A stretch of DNA of 64,000 nt from Girardinichthys multiradiatus (taxonomy: Eukaryota; Chordata; Actinopteri; Cyprinodontiformes; Goodeidae): NCBI RefSeq assembly GCF_021462225.1, contig NC_061812.1, forward strand, positions 39,566,675-39,630,674. The letters are read 5' to 3'. A program made the translations under genes and the position numbers. Below, piece by piece: positions 39,360 through 53,010 of this stretch. Under the pieces are notes generated by a model. It had not been told where the DNA came from. It did not search any database and saw nothing but the letters and a program-made list of their open reading frames with translations. How positions within the stretch are numbered: position 1 is the first letter of the stretch; every line of letters starts with the position of its first letter.

Positions 39360-39649
39360 AGCCTGTCTAACCATCACAGAGTGACTCTCCTTGAGCCGTG
39401 GACGGGTCGAACCACTGAAGGCTATCCTACAGAACAACAGCAGAGGACTTTGCAAACGTGCAAAACAACATCTTGATTTGTTTTCTAAGCACTAAAACTT
39501 TGAGCATGGACTTGAGTTGTAAGATTCTCATTACATTATATGCAACAGTAGTTTATGTTGTTGCTTCTTCTGACAAACAGAAGAGCCGTTTTCTTCTGTC
39601 AGTGTTCTGTTAATGTGAGCTAATCAGGAGCACCATTTAAAAAAATCAA

Positions 39650-39655
39650 AATAAA
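39650..39655 (+). terminator. Candidate chchd4 polyadenylation signal
   Basis: AATAAA overlapping a second AATAAA, 291 nt after the stop codon, in an A-rich stretch. Confidence 0.45.
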
Positions 39656-39859
39656 TAAAAAAAAAGACCTAAAATCCAAACTGACAATAGTTTGATGTTT
39701 TAACTAACGATTACTGTGTTTTGGCCAATCACTGATTATGTTGTGAACTGCCCACGTGCAGACGTGACCTAGTCTGTCAGAGCCCTCTCTCAGCAAAGCA
39801 AAAGGGTACAGTGGGTGATTTTCAGACCTTTGCGGAGGTAGATAAGATCGGTTTAACAT

Positions 39860-39905
39860 GTAAGTATCGGCCAATTGATTGGCCGGCCAATCAGTCGGTG
39901 CACCC
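39860..39905. repeat. Short imperfect palindrome (GGCCAATTGATTGGCC core)
   Basis: CGGCCAATTGATTGGCCGGCC contains overlapping self-complementary segments, probably the edge of a decayed MITE. The surrounding 39660-40545 holds no recognised gene. Confidence 0.4.
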
Positions 39906-40552
39906 TAGTTTTAACTGTTTTTCCAAACCAGATATGTGTCAATGTTTAACATCAAAGCTTTTTTGTCATTTGAGACTAAAACACGTGGAAAAAGAAGAGC
40001 AAGGTCGCTATATGCCATCAGTGTGATGTATGTGTTCTGATGTTTCTAACTCTGTCCAGTCGAAACTTCCAACCCTGCACGGGACAGTAGGCGATGATTA
40101 TCTGTGTCTTCATTAATGTTCCTGCTGTCAAAGGGTTGCAGAAGTCACCTTCATGTTTTTTTAAAGGTGTCTTGGTGTTTGTGACAAATTCTGTATTAAA
40201 ATGGTCATCTGGTTTTTTTTTTTTCTCTCTCAGATTTCATGTTTTTCTTAAGACGAGGAACAATATCTATACGTTTTATGTAATGTGTGTTTTATTTAGT
40301 CAGCAAGAGAAAGCTGATTAACGAAAGGCCAGGGCTAGATGTTTTCTGGAGACCTCACATTGAGGCCAGAAAGCTCACCAATAAGATTCAAGAACAAAAA
40401 ATAAACTTTTCAAGTAAATATAATTTCTGTGTAGATGATTGTTTCCGTTTATCTTGTGTTTCTTTAGTTTAAAGCACAAATAGTGAAAAAGTTTTTTTTT
40501 TTTTTTTAAACCATCTCCTACTGGGCACAAAAAGTCAATCTGATCACCTAAT

Positions 40553-41590
40553 TGTTCAAACTCTGACTTGCAAAACTATTCATACTCCTTGAACTTCATT
40601 TTTTGTCCTGTTAGTCACAAATCTCAATGTACTGAGATTTTCTTAGATGATAGACCAACACAAAGAAAAACAAAAATGATACATGCTTTGCATGTTTTGT
40701 TTTTAATTAAAAACTGGTGGATGCATTTTAAGTCACCCCTTTCCTCTGATCCCCCTAAATGAAATCCAGCACAACCAGTTGCTTCTAGAAGTTACCCAAT
40801 TAATAAAGTCCACTTGTGTGTAATTCAACCTCAGTATAAATGCAGCTGTTCTGTGAAACTCTTAGATGTTTGCTAGAAAACCTTAACATCATGGAGACCA
40901 AAAAAGCTCCAAAGTTTTAAACATTTCATGGAACTGTTCAATCCATCCTCATTTAAGCTGACAGGCCAGGCAAAGAGAGCATTAATCAGAGAAGCAGCCA
41001 AGAGGCTCATGGTAACTCTGGAGTAGCTACAGAGATTCACACCTCAGGGATAATCTTCACTTTCTCCATCTGACCTTTATGGAAGAGTGGGGACAAAAGC
41101 AACCGTTGAATGAAGACCCAAGAAGTCGAAGGGAAGCTGGTCTGAGCTTATGGGAAGATGGAAGAAGTTGATTACAGCCCAATCCTGAAATAAATCCTGT
41201 TGGAGGCATCCAAAGACTAGATAACCTAAACAATAAGGCAGATCGACTACAGAAGTGTTGAACTCAAAGCACAGTCATGTTAGAAATGCCCATGAAAGTC
41301 CAGACCTAAATGTTATTGAGAATCTGATAACTGGTGTTTCAGCCTAGATGTGCAAAGCTGGTAGACATACTGAAATGCCATATAGTGAAAGTATTGACAT
41401 GCATGATATCCTTCTGAAGCATTTCCAAAAGAATGTTGAAAACTAAACTAATTATTTTCCTTCCACTTTACGAATACACATCACGTTTTGTAGGTCTAAC
41501 ACATAAATTCCCAAAAGAGTCCAGCTAGGTTTGAGGTTATGACAAAATGTGAAATCGTTCATAGGAATACTCTTCCAAGGCACTTTAAAA
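40553..41590 (+). mobile_element. Tc1-like element, near full length but decayed
   Basis: The left end (CAAAACTATTCATACTCCTTG; ATGATAGACCAACACAAAG) and right end (AACACATAAATTCCCAAAAG; GGAATACTCTTCCAAGGCAC) are both recognisable and inverted, about 1 kb apart. Interior transposase traces include ATTAATCAGAGAAGCAGCCA and CCATGAAAGTCCAGACCTAA. It fills the convergent gap between chchd4 and ntn4. Confidence 0.65.
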
Positions 41591-41747
41591 CCTTCAATTT
41601 TTTTAACTTACCTGGCCATGGGTTTAGGTCTTTGGTCTCTTCTAGAATCACAACAGTCACTTTTAGACTTTTTCAGAAGTTTCTTTTGGAGAATAGTCTG
41701 CTTATATATCAGGTTAGGTCATCTAAATGTTGTTCTATCTGTGAGGA

Positions 41748-44700
41748 TCATAGACATCCATTTCTCAGGCCCCCTGATAAAAGCAAAGATAGTCGAGGCG
41801 TCCATGGAACCACTAAACTCTGCATGGTGACCAACAAACGACCCGTTCCCGGCTCCTGTGGACCACCAAGCAAGTATTTCATACCTGAGGAGGAAAACAG
41901 TGCAATAGCATGATCTCTTAAGACCATTGGTTGCTTTTTGAAATACACAGATGATGTCTTGAATGTATCTTTTAATGCAAAAACTGAAATGTTGTTTCAT
42001 GCAGCACAGTTTGGCAGCGTGCCTTTACCTGGGTTCAGGACAGGGCAGGTGCAGCCGCGGCTGGTCCAGGACAGAGGGTACATGCTGACGGTCCCCAAGT
42101 GCAGCGCCACCTGACCGGATCGAAGCACCTTACGAACTTTGACCCGCACCTCTGCATGACTGCCTTTGTCATGAGCAGACAGCACACTCGCCTTGATCAC
42201 TGTCAAGAGCCCCAGAGGAAGAAGATCAAGAAGATTCCTTGAAGCACGGCTAACAGTAGATATTATAAACAGAAGCAGTTTTACATAAGCACGTTTCATT
42301 TCTCACCGTAGTCATGTTTGGTCTTGCAGAGGTCAGAGACACTTCTCAGACTTTTCTCCTTACACCTGCATTTTCCTGTGTAAAGACTATAGGTTATGCT
42401 CTGATTTTTTACTCCTGTATCTCCAGATTATTCCCGACAGTGCAGACAAACATCACCTGTATAGTGTAAAGCAGAGACTGCAAGCTTCTTCGACCATGGT
42501 ATTTCTTCAGCTGTGAATATGTGATCCGCATCTGGGATTTTTCCACCAATCGGCACATTTAGTACATGATTGTTTGGGTAGCTGCAAATGTGGAATGAAA
42601 GCATTTTGCACATTCTGTAAATAATGCAGCTAAAGCCTTGATAGACAGACATAAAGTAATGCATAATTCTGAAGAGGAAGAAAAATTATACATTGTTTTA
42701 AAAAAGTTAACATACAAAATCTGAAAAGTGCACAGGGCATTTAGCCCCTTTACTCTTATGCCCTGAAATAAAAATCTTAGCTTCAATGCTATGGTTTAAA
42801 CCAAAGCATGTTCATGTATTAGAATGTCCCAGTCAAAGGCCAGATGTAAATCCAATTGAGAAGACTTGATTTTTATACTGATGCTCTTCATTCAGTCTGG
42901 CTGAGTTTTGACCGTTTTACAAGGAAATGGTCTAAAATATCGCTAGATATACAAAGCTGATGGAGTTATACTCTGAAAGACTTGCAGCTGTAACTACAGC
43001 AAAAGGTGGCTCTAAACAGTATCAGATTAATAACCTGAAAAGAAATGTCCTAGATTTTAATTTGTAAAACAAATTTCAAATAGTGTATGCATGGTTGCAT
43101 CCATCTTCAATTGTTTTTTTTTTTTCATTTGAAGGATGAAGGAACTTCCTCCACGAATGGCAATTCCATCTTCTATGCCAGGGTTTTTACATATCTACCT
43201 GTTCAGACAGTGCCCCGTAGTCGGATCACAGCTGTGTGGACAGGCACAGGGTTTACAGCCATCCTCTCCAAAGCCCCAGTAGCCAGGCAGGCAGTGACTG
43301 CAGCTCATGCCCTTTACACCGGACTTACAGCGACACTGGCTACTCTTAGGGTCGCACCAGGGTCCAACCTCTCCAGATGGAGGAGGCAATGACCCCCGAG
43401 GATCACACCAGCAGCCTAAGGTGGACAGATACAGAGTGGGTTACCATATTTACCAAACAGGTAATTTTATTCAATTGTAACTTATAGATAGAAGCCTTTC
43501 AATATATTAGCAGGGAGAGCCTTTCAACTGTTTCATGTCATCCACATTCATTTTGACCTAATGCCAATAGGAACAGAGCGATCATGAAAATCATTGTTAA
43601 CTTTTTAATTTAAGATTGGGAGCATCCGTCTGTCCATCCAGAATATACCCAATATAATGTTAAAACCTTCCATTCTGATTAACTCATGATCAGCTGACTC
43701 TTACGCGTGCAGACGTGGGGAGACCTGAGGGGCTTGGACGGATGCCGATGGTAGCCGTGACGACAGCGCTGACACCTGCGGCCCTCTGTGTTATGTTGAC
43801 AGTCGTTACAGACACCTCCGCTGATCCCACCTGAGGAGATCCATGCCCGCAGAGAGAAGTGACAGCTGTCTGCATGGCCATGGCACTCACACTCTTCAGG
43901 CGCAGCGGTGAGGGCGATCATTAGTGTTAGAGAGTGAAGGAGGAAAACCCACTGGTCATAAACACAACTCTGAGAAGTGACCAGAACTTTGAGGCTAAAA
44001 AGATCTAATTACACAATCTAAAAGTACTGTTGATTGCTTACTCTGACATGGGTTTGGCTCACCACTGCTGCCATTTGCAGGCCTCCAGGGTCGATCGTTA
44101 TAGAGTGGGCCACACCTCTCACAGTGGTCCCCCTCAGTGTGGTGGACGCATAGACACTTTCCAAATACCTGGAAGGAATGTGAGAAGTTGATTAAAAACA
44201 AATAAACATTTGTTTATTGTTACAGACACTTGTTTTCTAGAGACCCTGATAAAACAGTTTAAGGCACAAGAGTGGAAAGTCATAATGATGATCATTTTAT
44301 CTACAGGTACTTTTGGAAGCACCCAACTTTTCAGAGCAAGAAGAAAAAACAAAAAAATGGTAAAATATACACAGAATATCAAAATATATATAATAGCCCT
44401 CTTTGCATTTATTGAAAAATCCAACCTTTAACATGAGTGTATTTGGAACGTTCACTGTGACATCCTGAAGCAGAGCATTATCCCCTCCCTTCTGAAACTG
44501 GGCCGCAGGGCAGTACTCCAACATAAGAACAACCCCAAACATAACTCTAAGACGACTGCTGCCTTGCTAACAAAAACTGAGGCTAAAGGGGCTGGACTGG
44601 CCAAGCATGTCTCCAGATCTAAACCCTATTGAGCATCTGTGGGGCATCCTCAAACAGAAGGTGGAGGAGCAAATGTTTTAAAATGTTGTGATTAAGGAAA

Positions 44701-47700
44701 GCTACCAAGATGGGATGCAGAGTGTCTCGATTATCTGCCTCCCATGCTGTCCGGTGGGAGGTTGGTACTGTGAGGTGAAAGGTGGAGGAAGACCTGAGAG
44801 TTTGACGGTGTGTTAAAGCAGACAAGCTTAGGCAGGCATGATGGATATGGAGTTAAATTTGTCTCAATATTATTCAATCAAACAAAAAACTAATCTCAAT
44901 CAAAAAAATAATATTCAATCAAAAAAAACTAATCTCAATCAAAAAATATTAAGTTGTGATCAAAACTTTCAGAGTTTTTTCTCACAAAGAGAAAAAAGTT
45001 ATTTGCAAAACATAAACTTTTATTTGCGCATGTCAAAACCTTTGGTTACGAGTCTCGCTTTTTTGGTTTGGATGCTCTCTGTTTTTGGTTGAACTCAACA
45101 AATTTTGAGTTCTGGAAACATGAACATCCTGGGCGGGGCCTAAAGACGAACGGTGTAAGACGTTTCCCTATTGGTTAGCGCTGACTAAAGCAGCAGACTC
45201 TGATCCCTCCCACCTCTGAACTTCTGCTCGAACTGCAGGGCCTGCAGCGTCGCTTCAGTGAGGAGACATCAACTCTACAGAAGAAAACTGCGGTCAAGTG
45301 AGCCGACAGTCAGAAATACGCGGTCACGTCAGCCGACACCAGCTCTCTCTTAAAGATTAGCGTCGCGCATACAAGGCGCATTACGGTAATGGAGCAGAAA
45401 GGACCCGATCCTGGCAACGGTTGAGAAAATAAGAGGAAAACAGAAAAGTAACCTACAGAACATTTATATTAATTACAATTTTACAACTTTCACATTCATG
45501 TTTTATGTAAAAGAATAAATATTTTATATTTTACTGTACAGTTTTGGAGAAATATCTTGTCAAAGTACCTCAAAATGCTCAACCATTATATGCATTTGTC
45601 CCACATTCAGGAATTTATTTCTCCAAAACCATGAGAGGTGACAACACAATCTCTTCGCCCCGCCCAGGATGTTCATGTTTCCAAAACTCAAAATTCGTTG
45701 AGTTCAACCAAAAACAAAGAGCGTCAAAACCAAAAAAAGCGAGACTCGTAACCAAAGATATTTGACATGCGCAAATAAAAGTTTATGTTTTGCAAATAAC
45801 TTTTTCCTCTTTGTGAGAAAAAACTCTGAAAGTTTTAATCACAACTTAATATTTTTTGATTGAGATTAGTTTTTTTTGATTGAATATTATTTTTTTGATT
45901 GTGATTAGTTTTTTTTTGATTGAGATTAGTTTTTTGTTTGATTGAATAATATTGAGACAAATTTAACTCCATAGATGGATGCCTTTTGTAGTAAATACCA
46001 TCTGAAATTGAAAACCAGTAGAGATCTTGAAGAACAGGAGTACCTTAAAATGACTAGTAGAGGGTCTTCTGGTAATAAGGCAGAATTATGAACAAACTGG
46101 AGTCTATTATTAGGGTTTATAGATGAAAGTGTAGGCGAAATTATGACTTAAAGCCTTTTTACTAATATATTTGCTTTCAGAATCATTTTTACTCTTGGAT
46201 TTAACGTGCTTCAAAAGGAATTTTACATCAACCAGAGGACACACGTTTTTATGTCTTAGCCTCTCGTCAGGCACAAATGCAAAATAAGCACGCCGCCTGT
46301 GGAGCAGGGGTTTAAGTGTGTGACCCAGGTGTGGAGGCCTTAGTCCTCAAAGCCAACTTGTGGGATCAAATCCTGGCCTGTTGAAACTTTCAGCACTCCC
46401 CTACCCTGCTTTCCACACTATTTCCTGTCTCATTACTATGAAAAAATACTTTAAATCTAGGGCAGAGGCTAAAAATAATAATAATAAAAAAACAAGCAAG
46501 ATTACCATGTCACTATCTTGTGTTTTGTCTTTGTTGCTTTTATATGGTAAGCAATATTCAGCATGCCCATGGCACAGGCATGTCCCTTTAGCCAGTAATG
46601 TATAAATAGCATATGGTGCTGAGGGTGGGCTTTCTGATGTGGTTGTTGGGTTTGTCAAGTTCAGAGATGCAGGACAAGTCTGAGCTTTCAGCAGTCTGAT
46701 GCGGAGATTTGTGATGGTCAGGCGGACAAGGCCCTCTGGACTGTAGGGGTCAAAGGTTTTAGCACTGCTTGGGTCCAGTGTACGTAAGATTACCTAGCAG
46801 AAAGAGAAGGAGAGAGGTAAATAGCACTGGTTGTAAATTCAGAAAATTCTTTTTCATCTTTGTGCAAGTTCCTTTACCTCCCCTCCACTGCAAGGCTGAG
46901 GACTAGAATAACGGGACGTGCACAGTGAGCCCGGTCGATTAAGGTCATCGTCCAAATCAAATTCCACCCTGCAGTTGTGAGCAAATACCCTAAGAGCCTC
47001 CCAGGTTATTCCAAAATCAGCTGAACGCTCAATGACCATAGCAGCAGGCCTGGGGGACCTGAACACCAAAACTACATGAGACAGACAGAACTTTGTCTCC
47101 ATATCCAACCGGATCTCATCCTGCTCTTTGTGGCCTCCTCCTGATGCCCACCAGGTATCGGGATGCAAAAAAGGGTCGTCGGTCATGAGAGAAGAAGGAT
47201 GAGTGTCCTCTTGGTACGAATGGGGTGTCTCAGGGGCATTGGGGCACAAACTCTGGTTGATATTGTCATTAATACTGCAGTTTGGCCAGGTTAGAAGTAC
47301 CCTGCCACTAGCCAGATTCCCAATGGGTGGACTGCAGGCTTGGTCTACACACCTAGAAACTGTAACAAACAGAGAGAGAGAGTGTGAAAGAGCTAGTAAA
47401 AATACAAAAGGAGAACGCAATGCCTTGCAAAAGTATTTTTACAAATTGAGCTTTTCCAAATGTTTCATATTGCTACCATAAACCTTGATATGTTTCATGT
47501 GGATTTTATGTGATAGACCAACACAAAGTGAAGGGAAATTAACAGAAACAACAAACTGGTAGAAAATTATATATGATTGCCAACGTTGTTTTGTAAAAAG
47601 AAACTCCAAAGTGTTTTGAACATTTCTTTTCTGCCCTCTTTAACTGATACCCATAACCAGTGCAAACAACGGCCCTCAAAGGTCTAGGTAAAGTAGATAG

Positions 47701-48450
47701 ACTCCACCCATGTGTAAATACAGTGGTTCTATGAAGACCTCAGAGGTTTATTAGAGCACTCTTGCGTGCAGTGTACCACAAGCCATGGACACAACGTGGA
47801 TGTGGAAGAAGGTGCTAAACAGACAACAAAAAATAATCTTAGTTTGTAGATAAGCAAAGCTGATGGAGACATACCCTCAAAATACTTGCAATTGGTCGTA
47901 GTACTGTAGTATTGACTCAGAGGCTGAACATAAAAGCACTCCACACTTTAAAATTTTTATTTGTAACATTTTTAAACGAGTCATTTTCCTTACACTTCAC
48001 AATCATACCCTACTTCATGTTGGTTTGTCACATAAAATTCCCAAAATACAGTTGCCACCGCTGACATCATAGAGGAAACCAAAGTCAACCTCATTGTGTT
48101 CTTTATGAATTATTAATTTGGATGACCATGGTGTCACTGATGCTGCCATCACAAAATCCAGCTCTTTGACCCTCTGGGCAGCATCAGATTACATTGGATG
48201 GAAATATTCTTTATTTATAAGCAAGGTGTATGACTTTTACTTTTCTCCTTCACAGAAAAACGCAGGACGACGGCTGTAGAAAGGGAATCAGCATGATGGC
48301 TTTTCTGCAAAGAAAGGAGACAAACAGCATCAACACAGAAAGACAGAGGCGCTCCTCACCTGATCCGCTACGCGTCCCGAATAAGAGAAGCCACCCAAAC
48401 GCCACCAGCATGTGCTGTCCTCCACTGTCCAGCACCCTAAACCCCGTCAT
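41748..48450 (-). CDS. ntn4: Netrin-4, 10 exons
   Basis: Secreted laminin-related basement-membrane protein; family members bind laminin gamma chains and disrupt laminin networks. Exons in coding order: 48450-48360, 47359-46878, 46793-46506, 44168-44042, 43893-43705, 43415-43199, 42581-42457, 42375-42307, 42199-42029, 41884-41748. All junctions are GT-AG and in phase, giving about 631 aa (human 628). Layout: hydrophobic signal peptide ([11 protein letters not shown]), laminin N-terminal domain in exons 2-3 ([29 protein letters not shown]), three laminin-type EGF repeats in exons 3-6 ([43 protein letters not shown]), and a C-terminal netrin (NTR) domain in exons 8-10 ([22 protein letters not shown]). 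The start is set at 48450; a second ATG at 48411 lies closer to the hydrophobic core and could be the real start. The LE and NTR motifs and the splice pattern match netrin-4 rather than netrin-1/3. Confidence 0.94.
42770..43060 (+). mobile_element. Tc1-like fragment in ntn4 intron 6
   Basis: AAACCAAAGCATGTTCATGT, CAAAGGCCAGATGTAAATCC and ACTTGCAGCTGTAACTACAG correspond to the 3' half of the Tc1-like transposase. It is antisense to ntn4 and broken. Confidence 0.6.
44430..44810 (+). mobile_element. Tc1-like fragment in ntn4 intron 3
   Basis: TGTGACATCCTGAAGCAGAG, ATAAGAACAACCCCAAACAT and GTCTCCAGATCTAAACCCTA (SPDLNPIE box) mark a decayed transposase 3' half of a Tc1 subfamily different from the commonest one here. 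Confidence 0.6.
44846..45973. mobile_element. 1.1-kb element with about 300-bp terminal inverted repeats in ntn4 intron 3
   Basis: The left arm 44846-45139 and right arm 45657-45973 are inverted copies with few differences, starting TATGGAGTTAAATTTGTCTC. Both arms contain several ATTCAATCAAAAAA/AATCTCAATCAAAA blocks and end in GGGCGGGGC. The 517-bp core has no open frame. GATGGA flanks both ends (44840-44845 and 45974-45979) and may be a target duplication. Long TIRs suggest a MULE-like or fold-back non-autonomous element; the superfamily is not determined. Confidence 0.75.
46270..46490 (+). mobile_element. tRNA-like SINE in ntn4 intron 3
   Basis: A candidate A box (TGGAGCAGGGG, 46301-46311) and a B box within GGGATCAAATCCTGG lie about 50 nt apart in a tRNA-like head. 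A CT-rich body follows (CCACACTATTTCCTGTCTC), and the end is A-rich with ATA repeats (46471-46492). Confidence 0.55.
47413..48060 (+). mobile_element. Tc1-like remnant in ntn4 intron 1
   Basis: The left end AATGCCTTGCAAAAGTATTT and TTTTATGTGATAGACCAACA, an interior reading like GAGACATACCCTCAAAATAC, and the right terminal region CACATAAAATTCCCAAAATA. The interior is shortened to about half length. Confidence 0.6.
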
Positions 48451-48892
48451 CTTTATTCCTGCTGAGGTCACAACTCACTTGGTGCGATGAACGCCTTCCC
48501 GCAAAAAAGTCCCCGCATTGCGCTTTCCCCAATTAAAGGACAAATTTCTGCCGGTGTTAGGCAACGCGCAATAGGTCCAGGCGAATCCGGAAGTTTTTAA
48601 TCAGCATCCTCCCAAAACACGGCCAAAATATAAAGTTAATGCACCATCAAGAGATCCTGGACAGAGGCGGATGGTTCGTCGCTGGGTTAGAAGATTGATA
48701 AAGGAACGCTCAAAGTCTAAAAACAATTTTAAAACATTTGTTTACTTTTTTCATTCATGCTCACAGAGAGATTGTCTCTTTCTTTGATAGAAAAAAGCGT
48801 GTAAACTCCATAGTAAAGACTTCTATCATTAATTTTGTCCCCAGCTTAAAATCTTCATTGTTCTCTTAATGCGCTCTCTCTGCGTTTGAGCT

Positions 48893-48901
48893 CTATTTAT
48901 A
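48893..48901 (-). promoter_or_regulatory. ntn4: Candidate ntn4 TATA box
   Basis: The minus strand reads TATAAATAG, a close TATA-box match, about 440 nt before the chosen ntn4 start. This implies transcription beginning near 48865 and a 5' UTR of about 415 nt. The (GATA)n array starts about 85 nt further upstream. Confidence 0.45.
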
Positions 48902-48984
48902 CATGCGCAATGGCGTTTCTTGCACGAATGACGCCCTGTGCGCAACTACCAAACACACCTACCCAGTTAATTCCACAAACAAGT

Positions 48985-50320
<1,336 letters not shown>

Positions 50321-50502
50321 ACTCTCTTGCAAAAGTATTCATATCCCTTGAATTAATTTTTTTCATTTTGTCCCTTTACAACCACAAACGTCAATGTATT
50401 CATTCCTGTTTTTACATTCGACCAAAAGACTAACATAATTTGGACGTTGAAGGAAAACGATACATGGTTTTCAAAATCTTCAAATATAATCTTGCAAATA
50501 TA

Positions 50503-51369
50503 CAGGTCCTTCTCAAAATATTAGCATATTGTGATAAAGTTCATTATTTTCCATAATGTCATGATGAAAATTTAACATTCATATATTTTAGATTCATTGC
50601 ACACTAACTGAAATATTTCAGGTCTTTTATTGTCTTAATACGGATGATTTTGGCATACAGCTCATGAAAACCCAAAATTCCTATCTCACAAAATTAGCAT
50701 ATTTCATCCGACCAATAAAAGAAAAGTGTTTTTAATACAAAAAACGTCAACCTTCAAATAATCATGTACAGTTATGCACTCAATACTTGGTCGGGAATCC
50801 TTTGGCAGAAATGACTGCTTCAATGCGGCGTGGCATGGAGGCAATCAGCCTGTGGCACTGCTGAGGTCTTATGGAGGCCCAGGATGCTTCGATAGCTAAC
50901 TTTAGCTCATCCAGAGTGTTGGGTCTTGAGTCTCTCAACGTTCTCTTCACAATATCCCACAGATTCTCTATGGGGTTCAGGTCAGGAGAGTTGGCAGGCC
51001 AATTGAGCACAGTGATACCATAGTCAGTAAACCATTTACCAGTGGTTTTGGCACTGTGAGCAGGAGCCAGGTCGTGCTGAAAAATGAAATCTTCATCTCC
51101 ATAAAGCTTTTAAGCAGATGGAAGCATGAAGTGCTCCAAAATCTCCTGATAGCTAGCTGCATTGACCCTGCCCTTGATAAAACACAGTGGACCAACACCA
51201 GCAGCTGACACGGCACTCCAGACCATCACTGACTGTGGGTACTTGACACTGGACTTCTGGCATTTTGGCATTTCCTTCTCCCCAGTCTTCCTCCAGACTC
51301 TGGCACCTTGATTTCCGAATGATAATAATGAACTTTATCACAATATGCTAATATTTTGAGAAGGACCTG
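50503..51369 (-). mobile_element. Tc1/mariner element, internally deleted
   Basis: Termini CAGGTCCTTCTCAAAATATT and the inverted copy at 51350-51369 lie between TA dinucleotides (50501-50502, 51370-51371). The minus strand keeps the transposase C-terminal half, in two frames. From about 51330 it reads upstream of the G-rich box to the stop near 50780 ([33 protein letters not shown]). The N-terminal half and one long inner TIR part are deleted at 51318-51320. Next to its left end, 50325-50500 is a terminal fragment of the older Tc1-like family. Confidence 0.85.
50780..51320 (-). pseudogene. Tc1/mariner transposase C-terminal half, broken
   Basis: The minus strand encodes the region from the G-rich box to the C-terminus, but in more than one frame. 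51010-50780 is an open 76-codon end with [13 protein letters not shown] (the catalytic Glu is in IEN). The first catalytic Asp region is missing with the deleted 5' half, so this cannot encode an active enzyme. Confidence 0.75.
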
Positions 51370-51371
51370 TA

Positions 51372-52185
51372 AATCTGAATGGTGTTTTATACAGGAATAT
51401 TCAGTCGCTATGCTTTTCACGCCTTTTGCAACAAACACAGCTGCATGTTTTGTGGCTGGCACTAAATATTTTTGCTCAGTAGTGAAAAAAGTCTCAGTCT
51501 CAGTCAGGCTGAGCCGTTCCAAGACAGGGATGAGGCTTGATCTAAAGGAGTCCAAACGTTTTGCCACATGGGTCAAAAAAGTCAAGTTAAAAGGCCACAG
51601 AAAATTATTTTTTCTTGTAAATAAAAAAGCCAAATATAACTTGACCGTGACTTATTTTGCGGGCTCAAAGATCAGCTGAGCATATAATATTATGAAATAA
51701 ACAAAGTATAAGTTTTTTGTAGAGAAAGATTTGTGCATCATTGTAGATCTAAAATATAAAAAGGGCCTCAGACATTTCCCCTATTTATAGAAAAGCAAAC
51801 GTTTTGTTGTTTTCTTTTTTCTTGCTCTAAAAAAGTTTGACAAAAGCAGGATGTTGGTCACCCTTTCTTTTTAAACGCTTGCTGTGTTTAGACAAGTTTC
51901 ATGAATGGGTGAGCCCTGGTCTGTTTTTGAATAAAAGTCGCTAAATATTTGTGGGGCTATTTACTGTGAAATTAAAATAAGCAATAACATATAAATAACA
52001 TATAAATAAGCAAAACACGTGATTTATGAAAGACAAACACATTGTGGTGTCTCTAACATTTATAGTTAAAAAAATGTTCATTTGTTAGGCACTATCCCAC
52101 CCTAAAAATGTATCCATCTACATCAGCTACCTGTTATGGTGGGCTAAATATGTACCTTTTTTAAATTGGGGTTGCGGGCCTCACA
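51372..52185. other. Intergenic, no gene recognised
   Basis: AT-rich sequence without recognised features. Confidence 0.35.
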
Positions 52186-52189
52186 AAAT

Positions 52190-53010
52190 CATTGAGGGCC
52201 GCAAATGGCTTCATCCAAACCCAGTTGTTTAGGCTTTTTGTCCTGATGGAAGGTGAACCTCCATCCCAACCTCAGTTCTTTTCATCAAGAATTGACGTGT
52301 ATTTATCCATCAGTCTCCCTGTCAACTCTGACCAGCATGTCTATACTGAAGAAAAGCATCCCCACAGCATAATGCTGCTACCACCATGAGTCACTATGGC
52401 AATATGTGTTTAGAATGTGTGTTACAAACATGGTGTTTTACACATAGACTAAAATGTTCAGTTTTAGTCCCATCAGAGCAGAGCACCTTTTTCCACATTT
52501 GAGGTGTCCCCCACATGGCTCGAGGCAAACCGCCAAAGGGACTTCCTGTCCCAGGTTTCATCTTGCAAATCTTGTAAAGAGCTAGATTTGTGGGATTTAC
52601 AATCATTAGGTGTCCTATCAACAGCTTCTAAAGAGTTACAATGGGCTTCTTGACTGCTTCTCTGATTAATGCTCTCCCTGCCCAACCAACCAGCTTAGAT
52701 AGGTTTGCACTTCATAAGTATGCAGTACTTTGTTTTGGTCTATGACATAATAACCTAATAAAATACATATAACCTAGTCCTTGACCTGTCTGGTGTGTTC
52801 CTTGGCTTTTGTGATGGTGTTTGCTCTAAATGCAGTTGGTTGCAACAGACTTTATTTAGGGGTACTACAGTAAATACTGAATCCAAATGAACACCAAACT
52901 TTTATTTGTAAAAACTGTTGAAAACCAATTCCCATCACATTACATTCAGTCTATGTTTGTGGCTGCAGTGTGACACAGTGTGAAAAAGTTCGAGGTTTTT
53001 TTTAAGGTAC
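52190..53010 (-). mobile_element. Tc1-like remnant
   Basis: Antisense traces: CCTGATGGAAGGTGAACCTC, AAGCATCCCCACAGCATAAT, CTGATTAATGCTCTCCCTGC, and a terminal region ending near GGTACTGTA (53004-53012). Confidence 0.6.

Noticed and set aside
41997..42030. ntn4 ending in exon 9 ([12 protein letters not shown] stop)
   Set aside because: The reading runs through a good GTAAAG donor; a further exon at 41884-41748 matches the known netrin-4 C-terminus in phase.
47341..47353. Alternative ntn4 exon 2 acceptor at the TTTCTAG before GTGTGTAGACC
   Set aside because: It gives the wrong phase and an immediate stop; the acceptor at TTACAG (exon start 47359) restores VSRCVDQAC.
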